A stretch of DNA of 64,000 nt from Atrichornis clamosus (Eukaryota > Chordata > Aves > Passeriformes > Menuridae): positions 62,001-126,000 of the forward strand of contig WBMZ01003033.1 of assembly GCA_013400975.1 (NCBI GenBank), read 5' to 3'. The translations under genes were made by a program, and so were the position numbers. Below the pieces are notes generated by a model. That model worked only from the letters and a program-made list of their open reading frames with translations. It searched no databases and had not been told where the DNA came from. Below are positions 51,801 through 64,000 of this stretch, piece by piece (within the stretch, counting starts at the first letter, position 1; each line of letters opens with the position of its first letter).

Positions 51801-53160
51801 CCACTTTCCATAGCACAGACACAAAAAACCATAAAGATCTTTAAAGCCAGCATGGCCAGATTTCTAAAGTCAAGTTGTTTAGAAGGTGGAATTCCCACAG
51901 CTTTTATTCTATTCATTTTATAAATAAATTTGAAACAATCCTCATCTATTTATAAGATTCTGTAACACTGACCATGGCCATTTACCCTTCATTTCGTAAG
52001 CAGCAAAGTCAGTATCTGGTGTGGTGCTGTCCAAGCTCCCCTACAACTCTCATTAAAACTTACTTAAAACATACTGATTCTCTGGCACATACCAGAAATA
52101 AGTAGTACATATGGGGACATTATGAAACAGCTTGCTTAGCCTTTCTTAAAGGTCTAAAACTTGACAGTCATCTGTGACCACAATACAATGTACGACTGAT
52201 CCCTAAATGCCTAAAATTAAATCCCTCAAAATGTGGGTATCACAGGTAGCAAACTGTTTCTCCCAAGACAGAAGTTTCAGAGGCTTCACTGAGCCTGTGT
52301 ACTTGGCACTTTACCAACTGAGAGCAGGACATACCACATAGATCACACTAAATATGAAGCCTACTGTTTTATTGAGTGTTTTCTGTGCAGCTGAGTATTA
52401 AGGGAATATCAACAAAGGTTTGTAGCTGATCAACTGGAGGAGTAAATGTAAATGGATTTGGAGTTGCTGAAACAGCTGGGAGCTGCATTTCTTTTTCTAG
52501 GTCAAGTGACACCAGACAAATCACTGGGGCAGGTCAGGACCTCTGTTTCTCAGACCTTCAGTGCAGGTAATGCACCTGGCTTCAGCACTATCTGTCCATT
52601 CATTTCTGCCAAAGTGACTCTAATGCAAACACCAGGGAATATTCAAAATAAATTTTACTGAAAACTTTGGGTACTCGAGAGACTTTCCTTTACAGTTGAA
52701 AGAGGAATGATTGTTTCATCACCTATAAGAATTCCCAGAAATCGTAATCCATGAAGTCCTCACTGAATCAGCTCAAGCCCCACTTATACAACAGCATAAA
52801 CCAAGAGCATGTCTACATACGAAAAAATATTCACTTGTCTGAATGATTCCAGTGCAAACCCTTTACATAACAGAACTACAACCTCATGCAGTCCAGGACG
52901 CTACATGCCCTGTCACTTGCTGCAATGGTACAAATGTCTCAGGAGTAAGAGTTACAGAAATTGATTCATGCACATTCATGAAACAGCCATACTTTAATAC
53001 GGGCTCTATTTTTTTTCCAAATGACTTCATACAGAAACAGCACTAAAAATACTACTTTATACATACACTCATCTGTAAAAAAAAGCATTATGTGCTTGAT
53101 TCTCATGGCAACAAAAACGAAAAGATTACTGCAGTATACAACTAGAAGTACTAGAGGGAT
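48801..53160. other. Intergenic, no gene seen
   Basis: AT-rich sequence upstream of MANBA. Several short open frames occur on both strands at the density expected by chance. A plus-strand frame at 48796-49176 leaves the CpG island divergently but resembles nothing known. Confidence 0.6.
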
Positions 53161-53445
53161 CAGAGAATATCTAAAATTGGAAACGACCCATAAGGATCAT
53201 CAAAAGTCCAACTCCCTGCTCCTTGCAGGACTAAAAAAAAAATAAACCATATGACTAAGAGTAACATCTAGAAGATGTTTGAACTGTCAGGCTTGGTGCT
53301 GTGACCACTTCCCTGAGGAGTCTGTTCCAGTGACCAACCACCCTCTCATGTGAAGAGCCTTTTCCCAATGTCCAAGCTGAACTTTGCTGATACACCTTCA
53401 TTCATTTCCTCATGTCCTCTCATAATGTCTGACTAGATTTCTTGG
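53161..53445 (-). mobile_element. CR1 LINE 3'-tail fragment
   Basis: Inserted on the minus strand. One 8-bp CR1 terminal unit (ATTCTCTG on the minus strand) lies at 53161-53168. It is followed inward by the typical CR1 3' region, including the stretch equivalent to the TGGAAACGACCCATAAGGAT segment and the tract reading GTCAGGCTTGGTGCTGTGAC near 53286. It is diverged, with a poly-A-like interruption at about 53230-53245, and encodes no protein. The inner edge is approximate. Confidence 0.9.
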
Positions 53446-56400
53446 TTTGGCACTACTCAAAACTTTAATATTCTGATATTTACGCTGGAAGAAAGGAAGG
53501 CAGGCAGCAGTTTTATGACTAGAAACATTAAAAAATAGCCTTAGGGATTTGAAAAGAATCTTGTCTCTTCAGCTCAGTCCTTGGTGAAAGAAAGGCCCCA
53601 ACCTCTTCAGGGAGTGGCCATGTCAAGATACAACTCACACACACTTTGTTTATGGCAAAATTCTCATCCACTCAGATGATTCTCAGTGCATCCAAACCAT
53701 CTGGTGCTCAAATTAGTGCCTACACCTTTGATTGCTGCTACAAGTATCACTGTTCCATGGAAGAACTTTTTTTTTCTCACCACTAGGACAATAGATAAGC
53801 GCAAAGGCAACAGCAGCTGTTGGAAAAGTTCTAAAAACCACAAAAGACCACTGCCTGGAATCCTCTGAGATTGTTTCAGCAAGAGCAAAGATCTTCAGCT
53901 AGTCTAAACTGGCATAGATCTAATGAAAGGAGGAAAGATACACTGTAACTTCAATTAAAAAATATATGGTCTTGTATAAAATACTCAGCATACATTTTGA
54001 CGTCTACAGAACACTGTGTCACAGAAGTGCCACAATAGTCTGAAGGTATGTAAAATTTTAATTAGTGAGTTGAAGAGTGAACAGCCACCGAAGCTTTTGG
54101 CACTTTTTACATACTAGCAAAATAAACAGCATTCAGCAAACAATCATTTCCAAAGGTATGGCTCTATGATAAAAGGATTTCTTCACAGGAAGCTGTCATG
54201 ACTCCAGAATGTTATTAAGCACTTAGAGGGTTCAAGATGCAAAATCATCTTGAGTACTTATCTGTCAATAAAGGTTCTACTATGTCAATTCTCTCAGCAT
54301 TTTTTAAATACAGTTTATCAACAGTGGTTGTACTGACAAATACAGTTTTAAAGGCCTGGAACCATGCCCTGAGGAATTTCAATCCCACCAAAAATATACT
54401 TAGAACTACTAAAAAAAAAAATATTTTACGCAATTCAGTCTAATGAAGTACTTCAATATGCCTAGCAAGTTGACAAGTAACAACTTGTCCACAATATTCA
54501 CTTTGGAGTCCTTCATACGTGGTCAGAGAGATGGTTTACTTGGAGGACAGAAGGGTACAACTAAGCTGCTTCTGTCACCTCCTGCTTCCACAGTTAGCAG
54601 TGGGCAGCTTAATGCTGACATGAGAAAGCCACTGCATGACTAGAAAGAGTCACTCATTGTTTAGTGAGTGTCTTGGTGGTAACTTGGAGGTTTTTCAAGA
54701 CCTCTTTTGTTGTATTCTGGCATTACCAGGGATGCTGATCCACTGTTTATCCTTCCAGCTTCCCGGCAATGACCCATAATCTTAAAACCACCAACTATGA
54801 TTACTGCTACTTCCTCCTAGCAGAACTCTTCTAGAAGAGCTTATCAGTTCGCTGCAGCTGACTCAGAAAGTACAGCTGGCTGCCCTCTCCTGTGTCCACA
54901 CCCTAAATTATTCATGATGTATGTGTCAGCATATGCTTCATGGTAACTTCTCTTTAAAAACTCACTGAGACTTAAAACATTGAGCTTTTCCCCTTCACTC
55001 CTTGGATATCTGCACTCTGGATTCCTAATCCTAATACATGACCTTTGTTTCCCCTATACTCATCTAACCTAAAAACTTAGGGAAGTTTCTTAACCCATTT
55101 TTTCAGTATTTTTACAAGCTCACCTCCCAATTAGAACTACTGCAGCAATTGACAGAGGAGGAAGTTTTGCTACCCCTTCCCCTTTTCTTCATGCTTTGCA
55201 CCTCAAGAGGCATTACTTGCCCTACCAATTGTATAAAATACTGGCTCATAAATTGGAAGCACTGAAAGAGTCTCCAGGCACTGCCTAGCTAAGTTACATG
55301 AAAGACATTCCCCATCAGATGATTAGGAAAGGCAGCAAAGGCAGCTGTCTGGCAAGGCAGGTGTATGTGGAAAGAAGGAGTTCAGGTCTCTAAAGGGTGG
55401 AGACAAACAGCCAGGTGACTGTGGGAAGGAAAACAAGGTTAGGAGGGCTGATTGGTCCACTCCAACCTATTCCTGTATCTGATCTCCTGCCCTGGGAACA
55501 GAGATGTTCTAACTTCAGTTAAACAGCAAAGGGCAACTTCTCTTTTCATCTTCCCTTTTTTTTCCCCTCCCACCCCTCATAACGCACAGCATAATGCATG
55601 TGTAAGACAGGAAGATGCCAAATCAGTCACCTTTAAAAAAGAGATTTAAAAAGGCTGTTTCAAGTTCTACATCCAGAAGTTTCAAGGTAACTGCTTGATG
55701 TTTTTCCACAAGCCTGTCCTTTCATGTTTCCATTCTCAAAAATTAGAATGTTTTTCTACATCAGTCTTATCAGTATTGGAAAAAATATTATGTGCAAAAA
55801 TATGATTGAGGGTTAACTGCATTTTCGCAAAGCTTGATTCCCGTATCATTTATGGTTAATTCAAACTGAATGCTTTTTTACTTCTCAGTTTGTAAATAGT
55901 TAAGGCTATGAAAATTCACATCCTTTGAACTGAAACAGTAATTCTGAGTGTGAAGTAGGAGAGGAAAAAGAGAGCTAAGTTAAGTAACAGCCATCTACCT
56001 ACCTCCTTTCTAATTCAATTACTTGTGATTGTGTGATGATACCTTGGATGTTGCTTTCAATAAATTTGGAATGGATTCTCAGGAACATAAATCATGATGT
56101 AAACAAGAACTTAGGACAGATCCTCAAGAAATACAACTCAAACTGTAAAAACATTAAGAGCAGTTAGTACAGACAACCAATAGAACCGGGGGTCACAATT
56201 AATTTACACGAGAAAGCTCTTCCTCTTATGCTTGTTAGATTCATCATCTGCACTTGCCTTCTGGCAGCTTGCTACTGAGCTTAAACCAGACAGGTATGCT
56301 TAAGAGATGCAATGCTTTAAGGGACTCGTCACAGACACAGAGATTGAACACCACTCAGTCCCAAATACTAAATTCAATTCTCCAATCCATTCTATAAAAA

Positions 56401-59400
56401 TATCAGTGCCATGTTCCAGAAGTTGTATTGTTCTCCACTAAGTCTGTTACCTGAGAACTCCTACAATCACTAACAGTGATCCTCTCCTCAATGCTCTTCT
56501 GAGTACAGACACAAAATCTAGTAGCTTACGAAGAGATCTGGACCTCTTACTCCAACAAGAGCATTTCAAACTTTGCAATAGGAAAAAGAATAAAATGGTT
56601 ATATTGAATTGATCCTTCAATTACTGAGAATCTGTGAATTAATTAAGTTTTCAGCATTCATTGTCAGAGCAGGATTAATACCATGGCAAGTGATCTGCAA
56701 ACCTTATTTTAGCAAGAGTATCCTTCCCCAAAGAATTAACAGCTTCACACTGAACAGTGATCTTTGCCGGAGTTATGACATATCTTCACTATTTACCTTC
56801 ACAGATTTGCCAGGAAGAAGGTGTTATAGACACATCAAGTTCCATACATAAGGTTGCAAACTGCAGTTCCTCACACAGATTCCAACAGGGTCAGAGTTGC
56901 ATGTTCAGTAGAAAGCTGTGTTCCTGAACATTCCCTAAAAAAACCCCAATGCCCCACAAAACAAAACCAAAACAAATCCAACCAAACAAAAAACCTCAGG
57001 ACTCAAGACTGAAGTTTCTTTTTTGATTTGCATCAAAGACTGTAAGATAAGAAGTGCTGCAGCTTACCTGGCCAGAGGGGAAAAAACCAAAATAGGCTTG
57101 ATTTAAAAACAAGTACAGGCTTCTCTTCCCCTCAGCACAGATGAAAATACCATATTCACTGTGTACCAATGCTTTCAGAGACAAGATCACCAGTTAGGCA
57201 GCTGTTCAAAACACAGGGAACAGCTTAATTTTTGCATTCCCTCTGATAAAAAAAACACAGCATCACTAAACTTGAATCAAAAATCCCATCCCAGAAAAAG
57301 GTAGAGGCATTTCCAAATTCTGGCCTAGTATGCCAAAGCAGCTGGGGAAAAGCCAGCTTCCCAGCTCTTCAGCTAGCGTTTCTCCCATGGGAACATTGTA
57401 TCACCATCTTCTAAGCAACTGGTCATACTCCGCACGTTAGGTCTGTGATGGGACAACGTACAGTTAATAGGAAGATCAGTGAAGTTTAGGCAAAAGCCAG
57501 AATTACCTAGATCATTTGCAAAACCTAGGGCTCTTAAGTACAGAGCTTGACTATTTCTGCTTGAAGCTCCTGAAGGGGAACTAATCTCAGCAACAGCCAT
57601 TTAGTGAGAGCAGCCTGCTCTCCCAGAGTACAGCAACAACCCCAGAAATCAAAGATCACTATTAAAAGCTGTTAAAAGCTGTTGAGATCAACACTGTGTT
57701 TCCTGATAAAGCTTTCTCCCATCACGAACTAAAAACCTTCAGTGTTGGAAGAAAATACTGAAGTCTTACCAATACTTCTAACGCATAGACAAAAAAACCC
57801 CAACCAACCAGCCAAAAGCTCTTTTGGGCAAACAAGGATGTTTACCAAAGAAACGTGGTACTCTGTGTAGTAATTTACACAGAGCTGTCCTATCAAATTC
57901 ACTGGTTCACTTCTGGCACCTATCACTGTAAGGATTACGCCTGTCACCTCTTCTAACCTACCGAAGCAGACAGCTGCTCTAGAAATAGTTACAGCCCTTA
58001 CTGCTGCTTACCTGGAAGCTACTGAACTCTTTCCCCCACAACTGATTGACATTAAACAAACCACTGCAGTGCAAAAAAAGGACGCTGACAACTTTGAACT
58101 ATCCCTGCAGAAGACTGAGTGCTTGCTTCTAAATGCACTGGAGACCAAAGTTACTGCAGAATTTACTGCTGCATTAACCAAGAACGCTAAGTCAGTTTAT
58201 GGGCATCAGCTAAACCATCACAAACACCTGTGATGTGGAACTGTTCTCCACACACCTGCTAGAGCTCATCTGTCTCCACTCTGAATTGCTTTTCCTAAGG
58301 GTTATTCTAAACCGCTAATCTCCATCAGGCTTAGACAGACACTTAAAATCACCATTTATCACCTATTTTATTCCAATTATTTTGAAACCAGCTGGTTTTA
58401 CACTAGACTGCATGAATTGACAGCAACACATTTTCACTTCACAATAATACAGGCAGCTTATCTCTACCTTCTGTACCTTCCATCATGTACTTACCCAGTT
58501 TTGTTTCCTGTGCTACTGTGCTTTCTCTGCATTGGCCCTGCACCATTATCAACATATAAGCCCTCAGCCTTACACTGAAAATATTTTAGCTGTAATTCCA
58601 ACTACTTTTTAAAATATGCAACAACTGCCTATCAGGATCTTAATCCAACAGTTCTTCAATTCATGCCTATTTTATATTTATATTGAAGGGCACTGGGATA
58701 AAATACCATCCATTTAATGACACCAAAAAACCAAAGAGCATAAAGCAAATTAATCCAATGAGTAGCTTTTTTTTTTGCTTTAATTTTTGAAGGAATTAAT
58801 ATAGATTGTGTTCTAGTAAAATAACCTTTATACTTTAAGATCCTTCAACTGATTTAAAATTTTTTTGGACAGCTATAAACAGAGCAAGAAATTTTCAGCT
58901 GAATTCCAACTACGCTTTCAGTTTTACTAGGGACTTGTAGACTGAAGATTTCTTCTAAATCACTAGCCACATCTGATGTGGCTAAGGTATCTGCTTCAGA
59001 CGATAATGCCTGTTAAAACACTGGTTTTTATAGCGATGAAGGGTTTGAAATAAAATGGCTAAAAAGAACATAAGGGGAGGCTGCAGAAAATAATACAATA
59101 CAAACAGTTTTTTAGAACATTTCTGGCTGTGAATATTTAAACTCTCACGATATCTGCTAATTAATGCAAACTCCTTTTTGCATAAGCAACTATCTAATCT
59201 AACACGACCAGTATTGTACATTAGCACACCTATCTACTAACTAGCTGTCTTTTCATCATTTGCCAGACCGGAGTTCCATGCCTCCATAGCAACCAAAGTT
59301 TGCTGTTGTGGTCTGCTTAAAGCCAGACTTTTCAGAAGAAGTTAGCATCTATAATCTTTATATCAAAACTACAGCACAGCGCAACTGAATAGAACGTTTT

Positions 59401-60556
59401 TACTCAGGCATTCAAAAATGTGTGTATACTCATTTTTCAACCAATACAGATGGTGTGTGCATCAGAAGACAGAAAAAAAAAAAATCCCTAACCAATACTA
59501 CAGATCAGGTTTTTCCTGCATCCTGAAAAGACTTTTTTTGTCCTTACAACCACTCAAGGTTTTTCAAGTGAAACTTGAATAAGCTGGCTGCAATCATGTT
59601 GTTAAATTCAAGCCTCAAACAGAGCAAGAAAGCTTTAAAAAATTATTCCAGAAATAACATTCTAGTTTCCTTCCTTGTTGTATGTCTTAAATCTAAGTGC
59701 CTTGGCTTGACACTTTGTCCTCCATAAATACTCTCAAAAAATAGCCATTTTAAAAGATTTTGTTTAGCCCAAGTCTTTTAGGATGGAGCTGACCCATGTT
59801 CTGAAGCTATTATGGTATATATCATGCTGAAATATATTTTTTACGTCAGCAGGACAGGACAACCCACTTTTCCCAAACCGTAATTTTTTACATGAAGTTC
59901 AAACCCGAAGTTTTTCACCCTCCCTATGTTCCAGTGTAATCAAGATCCACTACGTACTTTTTAGACTATCTGTGATTCTGGTAGGTAGATTACTCACTGA
60001 GGTAATCACTAACCAAGCTTTTTGTTCTGCTAAGTCTTAGAATTCATTATCTCATTAGCTCCCGTCTACCAGCTCCTCCCCTTGCCCCCTTGCTTGAACA
60101 GCAAACCCAAATGTAACTTCTGTAGGAAGCACACACGAGACATTCCCGAGTCTGCTTCAAGGACAAAACACCTGCCATTCCCACTTCAGACCATCAGCAT
60201 GCATCTGTAACATCTACAGTTCTTCCTCATTCTTTTGTCAAAATACACTTCCTAATTACAAAAATTACCACAGTGGGACCACGACAGATGCAAAGAGACA
60301 CGTTGTGGTCCAAACACAATTTCCATCTTCAGTGTAGTATTTTAGTATTTTGTCCTCCCCTGACCCTCCATCATCCACAACTCCTTGTTTTATAACACCA
60401 GGTGCCTTACACCCCACAAAACACCCTTCTAGTTGATCGTGTAAGCGACTTCAGGGGCTGTGACTCCCAGAACAAAGTAATAAGCATCAAATGAACATAA
60501 TTACAGAAAACAATTGAGAGCAGCATATTTATAAGCTTAGAAACACAAACTTTTAC
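53446..60556. other. Intergenic, no gene seen
   Basis: AT-rich. Low-complexity CAAAACAAAACC-type tract at 56937-56996. Chance open frames only, such as an ATG-initiated 75-codon minus-strand frame at 57373-57600 that resembles no protein I know. Confidence 0.55.
56937..56996. repeat. A/C-rich low-complexity tract
   Basis: Alternating A-runs and CC/CCCC, like the tract at 2721-2760. Confidence 0.8.
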
Positions 60557-60711
60557 CTCAGTTGCAATGCTACTGGCAGCTGTATCCCAATTTTCCAGCA
60601 AAAAGGTGTAAGCTGGCTTGCAAAGCAGAAATGCTGCATGAACTGCAATTTCATCAACAAATTTCAGAAAGTCTTCATCGAGGCATGTACTGCTAAAGAG
60701 CGCCCAGATTT
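60557..60711 (-). other. Exon-like open stretch of unknown identity
   Basis: 155 bp on the minus strand, flanked by TGTAG at its 5' side and GAG followed by GTAAAAG at its 3' side. If spliced there, it would complete one codon and then read 51 codons without a stop, including DEDFLKFVDEIAVHAAF and LLENWDTAASS. First codon positions are purine-rich, as in coding DNA. The acceptor has a poor pyrimidine tract and I recognise no protein, so this may be chance; stop-free runs of this length are common in the window. Confidence 0.2.
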
Positions 60712-62571
60712 CTACATTTCAAGTCAACTAGACTTGAAAATTTCAAGTTCACTTTCATAGTTTAGAACCAGAACAAACCATGTCCAAACTACATGATCAA
60801 ATTTTTATAAAAATTAAGGTTTAACATTTATTTTACATCTAGCTTTCCACATCCACGTAGGGACAAGGAATCAGAATGTACATAACTATAAGCAGTGCAA
60901 AAGTGGTGCCAGTGAGAAGTCACAGATGCACAATAAAGTGATAATACAAGACTAGAGAAAATGGAACTATGGATGTTAAGAATGGAGACCAAAAAGATTA
61001 AACAAGGAAAAATATGAAGGAAGAGCGCAGGAAAAAGGAAGAGTCAGATGTTTAATAATGCCCTTGTTGCTGCAAAGATAAACTAATGGCACAAGACAAT
61101 GTTTCTTGTAGAACAAAAATCCAATAGCAATGAGTCTTTATTCACGTTTAGTCACCTGACATGAAGAAAGTGTCTGTTGCATTAAAATAGTCATCAATGT
61201 AAATGGCAGCATGGCTGAACAAGTCCTTTTCAATGGTAACGAACATCCCACATAGTAAAGTCACTTCAACACAGCCTCATGACAATTCCCACATCAAAAC
61301 AGTACTTTATTTTATAATTTTTTTTGCCTCATCATTACTCCCACATTAAGATCTTTCAGTTGTCAAGTGTACAAGGTGAAGAAAAAGGTTCTCAGTCAGC
61401 AAACACAGGTGCATCAGGAAGTATCTCCACAATACACCACTTCAGATCTGCTGGGTCCCAAGTCCATCCTTGAACACTGGGCTCCCAGCACCAAGTGTAG
61501 CACACTACTACGGCTACACTGCTATGTTAGCTTATTAATTCTGCATACACCAGGCCGAGCAATGTGTCAACCTGCAACAGACTGAGCATTAGAACTGAAA
61601 ACGGCAGAAGATTCACTCTATTGAACTTTACATCATTATTTGATGTTAAACAATGAGGCAAATGCCAACAGTATATACAAAAACCAGCTTTGCTTTTACA
61701 AAAGATTTTGTTTCCCATATTGATTAATCCAGGCAGCTAACTCATTGGTTTATGCAACTTTATTGAAGAAAATAAATCAATTACTAGTAGAGCTATTAGT
61801 TGATCACTCATCCATTGACAACTTGCATCATTTATTCAGTGCTATATTAAACAGTGTTTTGGAAGACAGATTAACTAATAGCTCCAAGCCTCCTAACAAA
61901 ATTTAAATGAATTACAAAAATGTTCTTAAACCCTATTTTGGAATACAAGGGATGTTTGACTTCCGATTTCCATTCTCTGTAAAACAAGAACTGGTCATTC
62001 CTTTATTGACATGCATAAGATACATCACATTTTCTGTTCTGCTGATGCTATAGATTCAGTACCAATTCTCCAGACACATCAGTTATGAGCAAAAGTATAT
62101 AATAAAACCTCAGTCCTCTAACACTGGAAGGTTTGGAACAAGATGGATGTTGCTTACAGCAATGTTACTTCTTTGATGGGAGGAAACTGAACATCCATCT
62201 CCCCTCCCCCCTTCAGGTGGTATCTTCAGTATCTGTTAGAGCAGTGAGGAATGTTTGTGTTTTTAATCTCATAACCAAGTTAGAATGAAGACATTGGCCA
62301 CATAATACACATGCTCCATTAAAAAAAATTCTGAATCTTGGGCAATTGTTCTTGTGTAACTACTTTACAGATTCTAAAAGCAGTTATTGTCCAAAGCTGG
62401 AAGAACTAAAGTCTTCTCAGATGAGCATGTGCATGAATGGAAGGAGGTAAACAAAAAAATAAAAAAGATGAGGTCTGATAGGGGAGCAGCCGGATAAGAA
62501 AATCAAAAAAGGAACAGTAATTTAAAGTTTATTCCAGCTATAATGCAGGTTATTCTGACTTTAAGGTAGCA
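60712..62571 (-). other. UBE2D3: Probable UBE2D3 3' UTR
   Basis: Non-coding sequence directly after the UBE2D3 stop codon. As I recall it, the first few hundred bases closely resemble the unusually conserved mammalian UBE2D3 3' UTR. AATAAA signals on the minus strand occur at 62533-62528 (about 40 nt after the stop), 62007-62002 and 61764-61759, with more near 61130 and 61305, suggesting alternative polyadenylation. The left limit is not determined. Confidence 0.55.
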
Positions 62572-62617
62572 TCACATGGCATACTTCTGAGTCCATTCCC
62601 GAGATATTCTGTTGTAC
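62572..62617 (-). CDS. UBE2D3: UBE2D3 terminal coding exon (ubiquitin-conjugating enzyme E2 D3, partial)
   Basis: Encodes the last 14 residues, YNRISREWTQKYAM, then TGA at 62574-62572. UBE2D3 is the UbcH5c E2 enzyme that passes ubiquitin from E1 to many RING and HECT E3 ligases in cytosol and nucleus. The exon contributes the final helix (residues 134-147 of the usual 147). The catalytic Cys85 lies outside the window. The Ser in NRISREW separates it from the UBE2D2 (Ala) and UBE2D1 (His) paralogues. Its position beside MANBA on the same strand agrees with UBE2D3. The acceptor is TTTATTTCCAG; the first G completes a Lys codon whose AA is in the preceding exon. Confidence 0.95.
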
Positions 62618-64000
62618 CTGGAAATAAAACCAGGAAGTGAATTAATGTCAGCATGAAAATGACCATTTTCTGAACAGTTTATGATTAAGATTTTATACCA
62701 TCTCCTTATTCTCTTTACACTGCAAGAAGTCTCTTTTTGTACCAAGACATACTGAAACTGAAAAATCTGAAAAATTCCCTTCCTAGACCACTTAAGATAT
62801 TCTCTAATTTATAGGAAAAACTTCAAATCAAGCAAATTTGCTAGAAGCCTTATGAAAAAATAACTGAAAGAGAAGGAATAGAGACTATCTGGGATAGAAG
62901 AAACAAAGCAAGTATTTTGTTTAAATAATGTTCTTAAATTAAGGTAACAGTATATCACATGCCATTAGATTATTTGGTTAATATCACTGGATACAAAATG
63001 TAAAATTTCTCATTTTAGAGAAAAACAACACTAAACATTTCATTGCACTTAATACTCTCTTTCCACACAAATATACTGCTCAAACTTTTAAAAGGACATT
63101 AGAAGACTATTTAAGTACACTATTTCCACAGGAACTGAGCTGACAATTAGTTTCTACTTAACTCCATGCTTGTCAGTAAGAAGTTAATTTTCAACTACAC
63201 AAACAGAACATAATCCCCATACATTTCCTCATTTGTATGTGGAAGACACTGCTGATTAAAAATAGTTGAACTTTGGGTTGTCTAAATTCACTCATGTCTA
63301 TACATGAGGTCTCACTACAGGGCATCACTTTGGACCAAGTTTTGACAAAATCTGAGTAAATACTTACCAGAACAAGCTGACAACCTGGCTCAGAATTCAG
63401 TAATTACTATTAGAATTGCTCAGTAATTCACACTAACTTTTCTTTTTGGCCATGCAAGAGTAGTATCTGTGAGAAATAGTGACTAACCAATTCATTACAC
63501 ACTAACCACAGATCAAGCTGTTAAATTTCCAGGTTCAGTAACTGGTGCATCCATTATCTGTTAGTTAATCCAGTGCCTGAGAGCATGCAGCACCCAAGTG
63601 CTGACAGATTTCCATTTTGTTAAATGCACCGTAATTTACAAATATTCTTACCCTACAGCATAGCGTATTTCTCTGTCCACTCTCTTGCTAACCTATTGTA
63701 CCTAATTGGACAAATATATTTAGCATTAATATATAGATATTAAAAAACCAAAGTCTGCTTCACAGAATTCTATCTGTGCAAAATGTTAAAAATACCTAAG
63801 GAAAATAAAGTTGTTGCAACACAGATAGGAGAAAAATTTTGCAGCCTATTTTCAAGGGGAGAACCGAAATTAAAGGCCAAGCTGCTTATGAATGAAAGCA
63901 TCAAAACAACAGCTATCTTTTCTCCCTTGTGAAGATCTAACTATATTTATGCACAGTAAGCAAAGAAATGGGCAATATATATACTATCAGATACTTCCAC
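62618..64000 (-). other. UBE2D3: UBE2D3 last intron (partial)
   Basis: AT-rich intron sequence running off the window. I searched for the preceding UBE2D3 exon (ending near ARIYKTDRDK) and did not find it, so it lies beyond 64000. Confidence 0.8.

Noticed and set aside
57373..57600. 75-codon ATG-initiated minus-strand frame between the genes
   Set aside because: Weak start context, no similarity recognised, and length within chance expectation.
62618..64000. A further UBE2D3 exon
   Set aside because: I looked on the minus strand for the segment before YNRIS (ARIYKTDRDK) and found nothing matching.
1..64000. CRISPR arrays, operons, bacterial promoters, rRNA or tRNA genes
   Set aside because: The sequence is vertebrate nuclear DNA; no regularly spaced repeats and no cloverleaf or rRNA-like segments were seen.

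Overview
This is vertebrate nuclear DNA and almost certainly avian. It is AT-rich, with split genes, GT-AG introns, one GC/CpG-rich promoter, and two insertions of the CR1 LINE family (its degenerate 8-bp ATTCTRTG-type 3' ends are visible). No bacterial, phage, CRISPR or operon features are present.

The window is dominated by one gene on the minus strand: a complete 17-exon MANBA (lysosomal beta-mannosidase, glycoside hydrolase family 2), start codon at 48384-48382, stop codon at 1406-1404. I rebuilt all 17 exons by hand from the minus strand. They sum to 2655 bp (884 residues plus stop), every junction is GT-AG, the reading frame never breaks, and each exon matches its human counterpart in length from memory, except for 5 extra residues in the signal-peptide exon. 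Both catalytic glutamates are present (E462 in the NNENE motif, E559 in the ASEYG motif).

To the right, about 14 kb upstream of the MANBA start, lies the terminal coding exon of UBE2D3 on the same strand (62572-62617), followed by a probable long 3' UTR running leftward. This MANBA-UBE2D3 tandem arrangement matches the human 4q24 order, so the block is conserved synteny.

Layout: 1-1403 MANBA 3' UTR and downstream flank; 1404-48384 MANBA exons 17 to 1 with introns of 0.5-8.5 kb; intron 14 carries a decayed CR1 LINE (about 7414-9075) containing a perfect 419-bp tandem repeat joined by a single N, which looks like an assembly artefact; 48000-48800 CpG-rich promoter and first exon; 48801-62571 intergenic DNA with a second CR1 tail (53161-53445), one unexplained exon-like open stretch (60557-60711) and the probable UBE2D3 3' UTR; 62572-62617 UBE2D3 last exon; 62618-64000 UBE2D3 intron.

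I did not find a new biological system. The items most worth a second look are the N-joined duplication, a GC-rich island deep in MANBA intron 1, a smaller CpG cluster in intron 6, a 20-bp tandem duplication in the MANBA promoter/5' UTR, and the exon-like open stretch downstream of UBE2D3.
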